Shown here: positions 11,635-24,056 of the stretch, piece after piece
How the letters are laid out: each line of letters opens with the position of its first letter
Numbering within the stretch: the stretch's first letter is position 1
Origin: Chrysomallon squamiferum
Taxonomy: Eukaryota; Mollusca; Gastropoda; Neomphalida; Peltospiridae
Assembly: GCA_012295275.1 (NCBI GenBank)
Contig: CM022670.1
Coordinates: forward strand, 39,116,751-39,180,750
Length of the DNA stretch: 64,000 nucleotides
Reading direction: 5' to 3'
Made by a program: the position numbers and the translations under genes
Notes under the pieces: model-generated
Told to the model about the DNA's origin: nothing
The model's input: the letters and a program-made list of their open reading frames with translations, nothing else
The model's database searches: none

Positions 11635-13519
11635 ATGTTAGTTTTCCAGTTATATTCACAATAGCAATCAGCAAACTAGAATTTCAGAATTTATATAATA
11701 ATACCAGTTTGGTCATAATCGTATAAGAATTTAAAAAAGCAGTTACAATTAATTATAACTGCTATTGCAAAAGTAGAGTTCGTGAAATGTGTCAATACTA
11801 TTATATAACTCTGACCCACTTTTGAGCGTGTTTTCTTGTGGAACTTCTGTAACCTGTGATATCTAATTACCTGATTTTTATCTCAGGAATATTTACCCTA
11901 GAATCTGCCCACTTACCTGATTGTCCATTAAATAGGTTATACAGCTTCTTTGGTTATTTTCTCAAAAAGAAAATTTAAGAAAAAAAAAAAAAAAAAAATA
12001 AAAAAGAATAATATATTTGTTATAAAGGTAGATAATTTTTTTTATGTTTTATTTCAGATTTTAATTTTTTTTTTTTTTTTTTTTTTTATTATTATTATTC
12101 TTATTCTTTTTTTTTTTTTTTTTTTTTGCAATACATAAATTATTGTTTTAAAAAATAACAATATAATTTGAAATGAAATAATAAACAAAAAAATGTTTTT
12201 TGTTTTGAATTAAACATTGGATACTACACAAAGCAGGATGCTGTGGTTGCCATGGTTACACATGTTTAAATTAACTGAGGGTCTTGATGAAAATGATAAT
12301 GGGAGAGAGATAAAATAGTTTTATTTATTTATTTAAATTATTACTTTACTTTTTTTTTATTATTCAATTGTTGATGTCATTTGCAATCAGTATTCATGCA
12401 TAATAATGTTAAGAATGTTAAATTTTTATAGCATAATAAAGGTGATAAGTATAAAAGAAAAAAATTAAAATAATTAAACTCCACCTGTTGTTGTTTTCAG
12501 TTCAGTCACTATAAATGTAACCACTGAAGTATGTCTGTAAATGCGGTATCCTTACAAATTTAATTGTTTCTTCATTTTCTTTCTTAAAAACCTTTTAACA
12601 GTGATTTCTTGAGTTACAAGCCTGTAGTGTTTATAATAACTTTAGTCATTTGTTCATGATATAATACATATATATATACATACATATATATATACATACA
12701 TGCATGTATACATACATACTACATACATACATGTTACAAACATACATACATATTTATATACATATTACATACATATTACATACATACATAGATACATACA
12801 CACACACATAGATACATACAAATAACATATATATAATTGACATAATCAATAAGCTTAACAATTACCCCATGCATACTATTCCATATTCAGTACTCTACAA
12901 ACCCATAGATTTTGTTACATAAAAATTGTACCTTTTTTCCTGTTTTTTTTTTTTTTTGTACATAAACACAAATGTTCTAGGGCTTTACTAAATATTGTCA
13001 ATAGTCAGACATCCATAAGACAGAGAATATTTAAAACCTAAAATACATACATACATACATTATTATTAGACATACACATGTTAGTTTTATAGCAGTTTTG
13101 ATGTATAAAATTTGCCAGAGATTCTGCATGACATTTTTCAATGTAATTCATTTGATGTTTATGTATGTCTGTGTACGTGTGCATGTGTGTGTGGATGTGA
13201 GCACGTAGGTATGGGTGTATATACACACACTTATACACATATAATTTGCTTTGTATTTGTTTTGGATACAGAATAACAACACCTAGTGTATAACCGCAAA
13301 GCTCTTGCCGGTAGCACATACAATGTTTTGTATACAGATGTATCGCTTGCATTTCAATGGGTACAATAAAATGCTGAATCACCTAAAACAAAATCGGGTG
13401 ACACATTTTTTACAGAGGGGTGTAGACTTGTAAATGAGGGTACTAAAGACTTTATGATATACAGAAGAAAGGTTAGTACATTTAGGTTAAGTACTTTGTA
13501 AACCATTATCTTCTCTGTT

Positions 13520-13551
13520 TTATTATCATTATCATTATCGTTATCATTATC

Positions 13552-13595
<44 letters not shown>

Positions 13596-13614
13596 GTTAT
13601 TGTTATTATTATTA

Positions 13615-13645
<31 letters not shown>

Positions 13646-13690
13646 CATTTACTGTTGCTATTGTCATTATTATTGCATTTATCATTGTTA
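13520..13690. repeat. (ATTATC)n and (ATT)n tract
   Basis: Hexanucleotide ATTATC repeats grade into ATT repeats and lead into dispersed repeat copy A. Confidence 0.9.
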
Positions 13691-13702
13691 TTATGATTAT
13701 TT

Positions 13703-13733
13703 AGTCAGAATCATTATGATTTTGCATTTTCTC
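13703..13733. repeat. Dispersed repeat fragment, copy A
   Basis: agtcagaatcattatga followed by ttttgcattttctcc, directly after an ATT-rich tract. A near-identical segment sits at 20507-20540, also after an ATT tract, suggesting one end of an ATT-tailed dispersed element. Confidence 0.5.
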
Positions 13734-14206
13734 CAAACAATATGGTTCTTATTCTTTGCGTCTGTTAATATATTTATTCTTTTGGAGGATCATTCTGACG
13801 TTGCAGTTTTTAATCTGAAAGCATTTACTCCTAAAGCTAATAAACTTCGAACTGTTTGGACTTCCATTCACTGAGAACTGTGTTCGTATTGTTATTTTTT
13901 GTTATATTTTAAGTTTATTTTGCTCATTTTTGTATCCAGGTGTATAAAAGATTGTTCATTTTATGTAGCACTGAGTTAGGTTAGAATAATCCAGTCTCAC
14001 TTTGAAAGCAAGCTAGACACACTCAAAGGTATGAAACTTTCTGATACTGCTTGAACTGTTCATGTAAAATATATTAATAACTACCTTATAATTTATCATT
14101 ATTAATATTATTGTTGGTGTTGTTGTTATTGTTAGTATTATTGTTGTTGTTATTATTATTCTTGTTATTAATATTATTATCATTATTAATATTATCTTTA
14201 TAATTA

Positions 14207-14237
<31 letters not shown>

Positions 14238-16238
14238 GTTTCATGATTATCATCATCATCATTATTATTTATTTATTTTATTAATTAATTTAATTTTTAA
14301 AAAACAAATAGGCATATATTTTATTTATTTATTTATTTATTCCAAAATGTTCTATGAGTTCAGTTTACTGTATGAATTATTTTCTTTCTCTCTCTCTCTG
14401 TGTAACTGACAAGACATTTTTCATCCATTTGAATTACAGCAAACCACAAATGTATAAAAAAATATATATATAACATATTACATGATACAGATGCATAAAA
14501 CATTAAAAATAAAATGAAGTTTTAGTTTCGCGTGTTAGCTGTGCAATGTCATGCTACAAACTCCTCTCAGCTAAATTGAAATAATGGCAATTCCATTTAC
14601 TATACTCTAACGTAATTTTACCGTAAATGAAAGGTAAATATTTAACTACTTTGGGAGATTCGATTGTTAGATACAAGTATAATAAAAAAAATATATCTGT
14701 ATAGATAGACTGGTTGATAGAAATGACGTATTAATTACAATCACCTGATCCTTTAAAAAAAATTAAAAAAAAGAAGGAGAAAAAAGTAGGATGATGTAAC
14801 ATTGAGTGCTAGAAGTGCACTAGTAAATTCCTCCTTTCTAGTGCTAGGGTGAAAGGATGTTTGTGTGTGTGTGTGTGTGTGGGGGGTGTTTTGTGTGTGT
14901 GTGTGTGTGTGTGTGTGGATGGGTGGGTGGGTGAGTGGGTGTGTGTCTTTATTTTTTTTTTCCCTTGCCAAAGGAACAGTTTTATATAATTAAAAATTAA
15001 TAATTAAGAATGTATGTTTATGTATGTTATAAAAAAAGAGCTATAAGATAATTTACTGCAGAAACATAAACCAGATATGCATTGTATGCAGATAATGTTA
15101 TGTTGTCGTCTGATATTAAACAATGAATAGACTAGGTAAGAAGAGTGAAATGCTAAATTAAACAAAAATAGATGATATTTTCATTATTGTTCCTTCAGAT
15201 AATTACATTACTAAAATTAATATTTAAATATGCATTATTAGCACATGGTTTTAAATACAACAATTCTGCTTTGACTGGTTTTCATGTTTGCTTGTCATTA
15301 TCATATATTTGTGCAGATAAAGGTTTTGGTGTCTTAGAATACTACTTTTTTGTTTACTTTTGGAAATAATCAGAGTTATTAGGTCATAAAATCACTGACA
15401 ATGCTGACAGTTTTTTTTATTTTATTTATTTATTCCTTTTTTTTCTTTTTTTTTTCTTCACACTTTATGGAAAGTGACATGTGTTTCAGAAATGACAGCT
15501 GTTTTAATATAAACACAGTCTGATTGACCTGTTGCCTCTTCTGGCTGAATGATTAATAACAGACCAGTCAGAGTAAAGAGAATAATTAATCAGTGGCTAT
15601 TTGTTGTAATTATAAGTTTGTTTTGATTAATTTTAATATGGTCAAGCAGTGCACGTATAGCATTGTTTCTTTGTTGACCTGTGTCTGGGTTATATTATAC
15701 AGAGCAAAATGTGTGTGTGTTGTTGTTGTTTTTATCAGTTTTATTGTTTAAGAAGGTTTTACTAATGGGCTAGATAGTCTTATAACTTGTTAAATAAATT
15801 AAGTAATTAGTAAATGATGATGATGATATAAAGAAAGAAAGAAGCAGAAATGGCCAACAACAATGACTTCAAATTACAGGCAGTAAAGAAATGGAATATA
15901 AAGTTTTTGTGAGAATTTCTGAACAATATTTATGAATAAACTTTTGTATTCATTTCAGATTCAGTTTTCTGGCTACTAAAGGTTTATAAAACTTTTTACA
16001 AGCACAAAACTGACTTTCATGCTGTCCTTTGCATTGTGTTTAGGCACTTGGATTATTTACATTGGGTTTACTGGTCATGATCCTTCAGTTTTGTGTAATT
16101 CTTGCCTTATTTGACCCAAAAATTAACCTGAATAATAGGTAAAATAAATATTTCTCAATGGTACCTGCAGTCATTTGAATATATACTTAATTCATGTTTA
16201 TATCCACCAAGATACACAAAGAATGGGTCAGATGTTGA

Positions 16239-16285
<47 letters not shown>

Positions 16286-17863
16286 GTGGCCTCATTATGC
16301 AAATCCCTGACATGGTTTTATTTTGTTTGAATGAACTGCTTGGTTTTCAAAAGAATCAGTGATTGCATGCTGTCATTTGTGTCAAATTGCATCTTTCACA
16401 GTCTCTGCACATGTACAATACTCTGTCTTTAAGTAGTAGTTCACGTGGACACTTTGTGTACCACTGCAAAGTACGTTAAATGCAACTGAATCTTTTATTA
16501 ATGTCATTTCTTGCTGCTGGTTTTTTTAAAATTTAAAACAAGTCTGCTTTAAAATCCTGAGTGATCAGAACAAAGGATCAGCCCTCCACATCATCCACAC
16601 TGAACCATTTACCATTCCAGCCACTATCCAGAACTGGTTTGTAAAAGCCTGAAGTACATGTTCTCCTGTTACTGGGAAGGTGTGTTTCATATTTTTGTTT
16701 TTGCTGATACAACATAATACATAAGAATACGCTAGATGTTTCTTTTCTCATTACCAGATACTTCTTAGAATGGTTTAATGAGCAAGAATATAAACAAGTT
16801 GAGTATGTTAATAAATATATATTTTTTGGTCTCTCTTATGTTGCGTTACGAATTCAGTTACTATACTGAAATACATACAAATACAGTAAAATATACTTTA
16901 ATGAAACTCACCACATCAGTTTGAAATATTTCAGATATGCCATGTTTATGTTGTATGTCATTCAGTTAGGCTGTTGAATAAACCTGTTCAAAAGGGGAAA
17001 AAAAGTGTAAAAACATGAAAGTATAAGCAGATGTGATGTATTTGTAAATAAATTTCTAAATTATGTAAATAAAATATTAAAGCCATCAGTGCTTGCTTTT
17101 TTTTTTAGGGAATAAATGTTATTATTCCAGTATATTTTAGTATTCTTTTGAAAAAATATAATAAAGGTGAAATTATGCATTTTTAAAAAAACAATATATA
17201 TATAGATGTTTTGTATAAGGTTACAATATTCATTTCCACGTTACAAGCAGTGAACAGAATTTTCAGTGTATCATTTCATATTTTCATCAGGCCAGTGTAA
17301 TTTCTGTTTTGTGTTTTTTAACATTTCAGGTCTCAGATGATCATCATGATTTATTGAATTTAAAACTACCTGCAGAAAATATCAGTTTCTTCAAAACCAA
17401 GGACACATAGTGTTCCTCCCTGTTGTGGGAAAATATTACATAATTTAATGTGAATAGTGTTAATTAAAAAGAATCTGATGGTGTTATATACATGCTTTTA
17501 CTCATATCTTGAATCTTCTCTTTCATCATTTTAATTAATGTCGTTCACAGTTTGTAACAAGGAAAAGTTTTTTTTTTTTTAAATCGTTAAAAATAATGAT
17601 AAAAAAAACCCAGATTAAAATGATGAATAGTTGTTATGTTTAAATTATAGAATATTCAATCAAATGAAGTCCATACTTAAGAAGTATTATTTGATTCATT
17701 TTTTATTTTCCTTTTTATTTTAATTTTTTTTTATTGCAATTGTTAAGTAATACTAATATCAGCTAATATATTTTTATATTTGAAAATAGGTTTATACAGT
17801 ATATTTTCTATATCATGATGAAAAATTGCAAATTTTGCAAAATGACATAAAGTTTATGAATAT

Positions 17864-17868
<5 letters not shown>

Positions 17869-17920
<52 letters not shown>
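17869..17920. repeat. (TG)n microsatellite
   Basis: About 25 TG units in the gene-poor stretch before OvoA. Confidence 0.95.
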
Positions 17921-17922
<2 letters not shown>

Positions 17923-19384
17923 ATATATTCATAATTATGTTTTTTTTTCATTTTCCAAGAAACCTTCAAGACAAAATAATATGAGGAGCAACATGGTTAC
18001 CATGTCTTTCTTTCAGGATTTATTATTTATATTCCAGTCATTGTCACTGATTTTTTTATTAGCTTTTACCATGCGTAGTTTCAGTGGACCACAGTGAATG
18101 TTGATTATTGTACTAAACAGATACTCACAGTGTCTAAATTAACAGTGTTATGTAATCTTTTGTTTACTGCCTTAACGCTGCAGTAACAATAACAATAACA
18201 ATAACAATAAATTTAACTCAAATATAAATACTTTATTATGTGTAGGATTATGTACGGTTTATGTGTCAGAGATTTTGTGTTTTACCTGTTACCTGTGTGC
18301 GCTGTTACATATTTATATGTTTTTGTATATAAAAGCTTATACATATGTAACATTACATAATACATGATTGTGTCAATATCAATTGTAATGGTGTATGTAT
18401 TTTTGATAAGCATCTGACTGTGTATGCATGCACTAATCTCTTAAATGACACTGCAGCTACTGATACCTATTGATTTTACTAATACTAGTCATTTAGTATT
18501 ACATTTTTACCTACACTCTGCTGAAGTAAATAATGAGATATTCAATATCAGTTCAAGTCCTTACTCTGATACAATCGATACAGGATTGCTGGTCATAATT
18601 AAATATACAACTTCCGCTGCTTAACTCTGTCTTCACTATCCATCTCAAGTTCAGATTATAGAAATAAGACGACGAATTTTCATGCTGATTTAGCTGAGAT
18701 TTAGTAACAATCCTCTTGAACTCGGCATTAATTCGAAACATTTTTAAAAACCTCTGAAAATTACCTTTCAGAATAGATTTACTTGATGGCATTGAAACTG
18801 GTGTCGTATAATCACTTCGTTTGTGGTTAGTGAAGCTTAAAATAGCAAAACTCTTAAGTGGATGTGTAATTTGTAATGTGAGTAAAAGATGGGGGGAAAA
18901 AATAATAATTAAGGCAAAATTCTAAAAAATAAAATTTTCAAAAACACTTTATTCTAGACAGGAAATCACATGAGTACAAATAGAATAGGTCCTGGAGTAC
19001 TGGGTGACTAGATAAAGACAGATGATTGTTCCCATTGTATCCAGGTGAAAATAAAAAATGCTTCTGCTGAATACTTCAAAGTCTGTAACTGTCAAACAGA
19101 GGAAATAGGATGCAGGTGTGAAATCACCTTAAATTTTTTAATCTTTTAAATCTTTATGTTGATAGAAATAATTTAAAAAACAGCATTCATAACGACTGTT
19201 TTTTTTTTTTTTTCTACATATTTAACCTTTGAATCTTCATTGTACAAATTTCAACACAATCAAATTCACCAAAAGAAAAGAAAAGAAAAAATTATATTTT
19301 TAAAACTTACACGTTACTGAAAGTTCTGTCTAATATAATTTACAAAAAAATAAAAATAAAAATATAAAAAAATAAATCTTGACA

Positions 19385-20050
19385 GTTTATGTAATAAAAT
19401 CATCTTTAATGTCATGAAATATTAGATACAAAAAAATATGTATACATAAATCTGTCAGTTTGCATAATGTAACTGGATTAAATAATATCACAGAATGTTT
19501 AAAAAATTTTTTATTTGACTTTTTGTCCTCAGCTTAGACAGATAATAACAGAGTTGTCATAGTAAATAATCTGTCACGTCTGTAATCTATAATAATGATT
19601 TTTTTAGATTTCTTTTTAAAAATGAGTCTTTAATCAACTCACAGATCAGCTCTGTTCAGACAATGATTTTGTCATTATGTTTTTTTTTTTTTTTTTTTTT
19701 CCCCTCTTAAAAGAGATAATAAGAGGTTTGTCACAGTAAATCTGTCACATTTACATCATATAAAGCTGTAAGATTATCTGATTTAAAATGAGACATCCCC
19801 CCCCCAACAACTTTAGATCAGGTTTCGTTTTCAGACCTGTTTGTTTTTTTTCATCATCTAAAACATGATACGGTATTTGTCACAGTAAATCTTTGTCACA
19901 TTTACGTAATATAACTAAATCGATTTTTAACAAAAAAAAATTTGTTTTTTTAAATGAGACTGCCAGCAATTTTTAGATCAATTATTACATGAATACTTTT
20001 TTTTTTTTTTTTAAACTGATGATAAGAGATTTGTTGGGTTTGCACACAGC
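19385..20050. repeat. Diverged tandem repeat of about 150-180 bp upstream of OvoA
   Basis: The block gataataagag-tttgtcacagtaaatctgtcacat-ttacatcatataa, followed by a block ending aaatgagac, recurs near 19540, 19715 and 19870, with weaker copies near 19450 and 20015. Poly-T runs separate the units. Confidence 0.75.
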
Positions 20051-20506
20051 TTGAAGCTCAGACCTAGCACCTGATGCAATCATTCTTCCATTGATTAACT
20101 CGGAGGTACAAATAAGAAAGTCTTCAGTTTACTTACAAAGACAGATTCAGCGACAGTGTGTTTTACCAGTGACAGTGTTAAACTGGGAGCTCATAAGCAG
20201 TTGGGCAGCAATTAATCAAATTCATTTTTATTTATTCATTTTTGGGGATATTTAAAGAAGTTTTGCAAAGGTATTTAATGCATTCTGTGAATTTATAAAA
20301 TGTTGTCGCTAAAATTTAAAGATCTTTATGAAAATAATTTTTGTAAGTAATCATTTAAATGGACATTGTGCAGTCAGTCATGTGCTGCCTGGTTACTTAT
20401 GAGTCATTTTGTATTTTTTAAATTCTGAATTTTTGTAACATTATTGTCATTATCACCAACATGATGCTGATGATGATCTTGATGTTGATTATTATTATTA
20501 TTATAA

Positions 20507-20540
20507 AGTCAGAATCATTATGACATTGCATTTTTCTACA
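20507..20540. repeat. Dispersed repeat fragment, copy B
   Basis: agtcagaatcattatga followed by cattgcatttttcta after (ATT)n; partner of copy A at 13703. Confidence 0.5.
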
Positions 20541-20624
20541 ATTATTACTGTATTCATAATGAATACATCATCACCATTATTTTTATCTGTATTGAATTAT
20601 ATTTTAAAATTACTTCTGTTTCAG

Positions 20625-20700
20625 TCTTGAACAAACCTTGTTTCACCAGTTTCCATCTTCATTTGTTTCCTGCATCTTTGACTTGATAAACTGCAACATC
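20625..20700 (+). other. OVOA: 5' part of first recognised OvoA exon (5' UTR or extra N-terminal coding)
   Basis: A pyrimidine-rich acceptor (ctgtttcag) ends at 20624, so at least one exon lies upstream. The 76 bases between it and the chosen ATG are open in the OvoA frame. The ATG at 20701 has A at -3, and the residues after it lead into the DinB-like domain. No convincing upstream exon was found in 10.5-20.6 kb. Confidence 0.6.
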
Positions 20701-21973
20701 ATGCTGACCAAAGTTCTCACTGGACAGTTGACCTTCAGGTCCATGAAACCACTTGACCTGTCCAAGTGTACCAAAAGGTGAGTTTCTTTTTTTTTCTTCT
20801 AAATCTGTTAGATTTGTCTAAATCTTCATAACACAGCTGTTATATTTATTTAACTCTGTTTTTTTTTTTTTTTTTAACCATTTTGATGTTCTTCTGTTGA
20901 TTCTTTGATGTCTTGGTGACTTTGCATAATCCATTTGTGCCTCAGTAACAGTTTCAAGAACCTACTGGTCACTTTATGACATTTTTTACATAAAACCCAT
21001 CAATGTTTAGGTGTCTAATACTAACAGCAAAATTTGCTGCTGCATTTTTTGACTGTTTACATATGCCATGTTCGTTATGTTGAACATTTGCAAAGTTAGT
21101 GGTTACTTCTGTGACTGTTTACTAAACATATTAACATTATTTATTTATTATCATTTTTGTTGTCTTTGTTGTTTTGCTGCTGTTGTTGTTACAGGATGAG
21201 AATCTTTATCCAAAATGCTTGGATTTAGAAGTGTTTCAGAACTCGTAATTTTAAAAATTTTGGAATTCAAGGAGGATTCCATTTATATTTCACATACAGC
21301 TTATACCGATAGTCTGCAGCATCCTTTTTTAAATAATAATTTTAATAATTTAAAGCATAAAATAAACTGAGCATGTATTTCACTACTTATTTGTGTATGC
21401 AGAACAATCTGAAAACTGTAAGATATCAGTGCTTCTGCTGCATTGAAGATATTTTTGTTTTCTGAGTTTTTCTGTTAAGGGATTCTCAACCATTATAGTT
21501 GTTGTTGTTTTAAAAACCATGCATCCTTATTTATTATTTATCAGTGATTGTCTCACAATGGTATGACTGTTTCAAAATTACTCTGGCTGTCTTCAAAATT
21601 CCCTTCTAAGTGGAAGCAGCATTCACATAAATATATATACTGTGTTTATTTAAAATTAGTTGCTTGATTTTTATTTCTTTTTTCAGCAAGTTCCTCCTTA
21701 GTCTGAAACACATATCACAGCATTATTATAAACAGACTAGATAACAGTGTTTAGAACTGGAAATAATGTAAAGGATGTATTAATACAGTTTGGAAGCTGA
21801 ATTTTGTCGGTGTATATTCCTCACAATTTCTTCTTAATGTTATTCTTTAAAGTATCCTTACAGTGTTTTGTGTTTTGTGCTTTTCAGACAAATACAAGAC
21901 TACTTTGAAAACACCTATGACTTGTACGAAAGTCTGTTTACATCTCTTAAAGGTACAGTCATTTTATGCACAC

Positions 21974-22012
<39 letters not shown>

Positions 22013-23427
22013 TTTCAAAGCCTTTCACTTTTTCAGTCTATCACCAAAAACGTATAGAAAATTATTTATTATTATTATTATTTGTTTTGTATACATACAC
22101 ACATACATACACGTATTTGAACAGATATTTCAATAACTTTTTGTTGATTTATTTTTTATTTCTTTCACCATTCATCATCATCTCTCTTCTCAAATACTTC
22201 TACCTTTTCTTCTTATTCTGCTTATTTTTCTTGAATCTTTTTATTTTGTCTTTTCTATTTATCCTTCCTTCAGACATATAAGAATAAAATACTTTATTGT
22301 TTGTTTTACAACTGAGTAATGATAGGCTATTTTGTGTATAAAATACAGCCTGAAATGTAGCTTGTTTTATCATCTGAGTACAAAACAGTCTCAAGACATC
22401 AAATAATAAGACATATTTAGTTTTATAAGATATTCAGGTTTCACGCATTAGGATCAAAAGTTGCATGTTTTCGATGACGTCACATGTTTGTGCGATCTGT
22501 CACAGTTTGCATCACATGATGTCCAGTTGTCATGGCAACCAGTGATACAGATAGATGTTCTGAGGTTCCTTCAGCCATTGATGTGAATAATTAGCACATA
22601 ATTAAAACAAAATGTTTATAAAAATAAAGGTTATTGTTGTTTAAAAGAAAAATATAATTTTTTCAGCCTTGTGTTACTCTAGGGAAGAGAATCGATTTTT
22701 TTTCGTAAATCAAAAAGAGCTTGACATCAGATGCAAACAATTATTAATTTATTATTTTTATTATTATTTTTATTTATTCTTTTGCTAATATTTCTGTTTT
22801 AAAAATTATATTTTAAATATTCTGTTCATTTGTTCTTGTTTATTACATATATATCTGGATGAAATCTGTGTATACGAACATAAACCAGCTTATTTTATCT
22901 GTTCTGGTCTCCCAAATAAAATTTATTCTTTAAAATATGCAATCTCAACAAAAATAAAAAAAATAAAAATAAAAAATAAAATAAAATAAAATAAAATAAA
23001 TAAAATGTTTTTAAAAAAAAATCAAAAAATAATATAAAAAAAAAAAAAATAAAAAAAAAAAAAAAAAATTTAAAAAAAGAATAAAATAGACTGAATTCTT
23101 ATAAAACATTTTGAATAAAAAAAAAAAATAATTAAAATAATATAAAAAAATAATAAAAAAAAAGAATAAAAATATTTAAAGAAAAGAATTTAACAAAATA
23201 AAAAAAAAAAATAATAATTGAAATAATATAAAAAATAATAATAATAAAAAATAAAAAATAATAAAATTTTAAAGAAAAGAATTAAAATAGACAAAATGTA
23301 TTTTAAAAATATAATTAAAATAATAAAAAAAAAATTTTAAAATAATATAAAAAAATTTTAAAAACTTAAAAATAAAATAAAAAAATTAAAAAAAAAAAAT
23401 AAAATATAAAAAAATTAAATAAAAAAA

Positions 23428-23481
<54 letters not shown>

Positions 23482-24005
23482 CTTGACTGCAGTGAGGAAA
23501 TTAAAGCACATTGTTCAATTCAGATGACACGGTGTTCTTCAAGTGTCCCGACCGACTGCGCCTTCCTCTGATTTTTTACTTTGCTCACACCGCAGCTGTG
23601 TACGTCAACAAGCTGATGCTAGCGGGAATGCTGAAGGTACTGATCACACAGGACGTTTACAGTCAGAAATCTTTCTACGTTTCACTTCACTTAGATTGCT
23701 AATTCAAAAACACACATGTATATATAAATCCAGTTAATCGTTCTTTATGTATTTTGAGTTAGGTAGGTTATATTTTTTGAAGAATTTTTTTTTTTCAACT
23801 GATAATGAAGAATATTTGGTCTTGGGGTGGAATGTATCTTTAAAAATATTTTGGTCAGGAAGGGAAAGCTTCTTGAAATTTAATATTATTGAGGTTGGGA
23901 GGATCACTGTTTCATTGGGGGGTTTTGGGGGTTTTTTGTCGTTTTTTTTTTTTTAGATGGGCAGTTATTTTGTTGGCTAGTTCATTATTTATTTATTTAT
24001 TTTTA

Positions 24006-24056
<51 letters not shown>

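Larger units (their letters stand above)
10561..20624. other. Gene-poor 10 kb before OvoA
   Basis: Read on both strands, this holds simple repeats, dispersed-repeat fragments and the 150-180 bp repeat, but no exon that could be matched to a protein family. If the OvoA transcript begins near 10.4 kb, this would be its first intron. Confidence 0.6.

Noticed and set aside
11445-11726. Cys/Val-rich open frames in three phases
   Set aside because: Simultaneous opening in all phases is the signature of (TG)n, not of coding.
18553-18792. 79-codon minus-strand open frame
   Set aside because: Not low-complexity, but no family match, no splice signals in frame and no promoter context; length is within chance.
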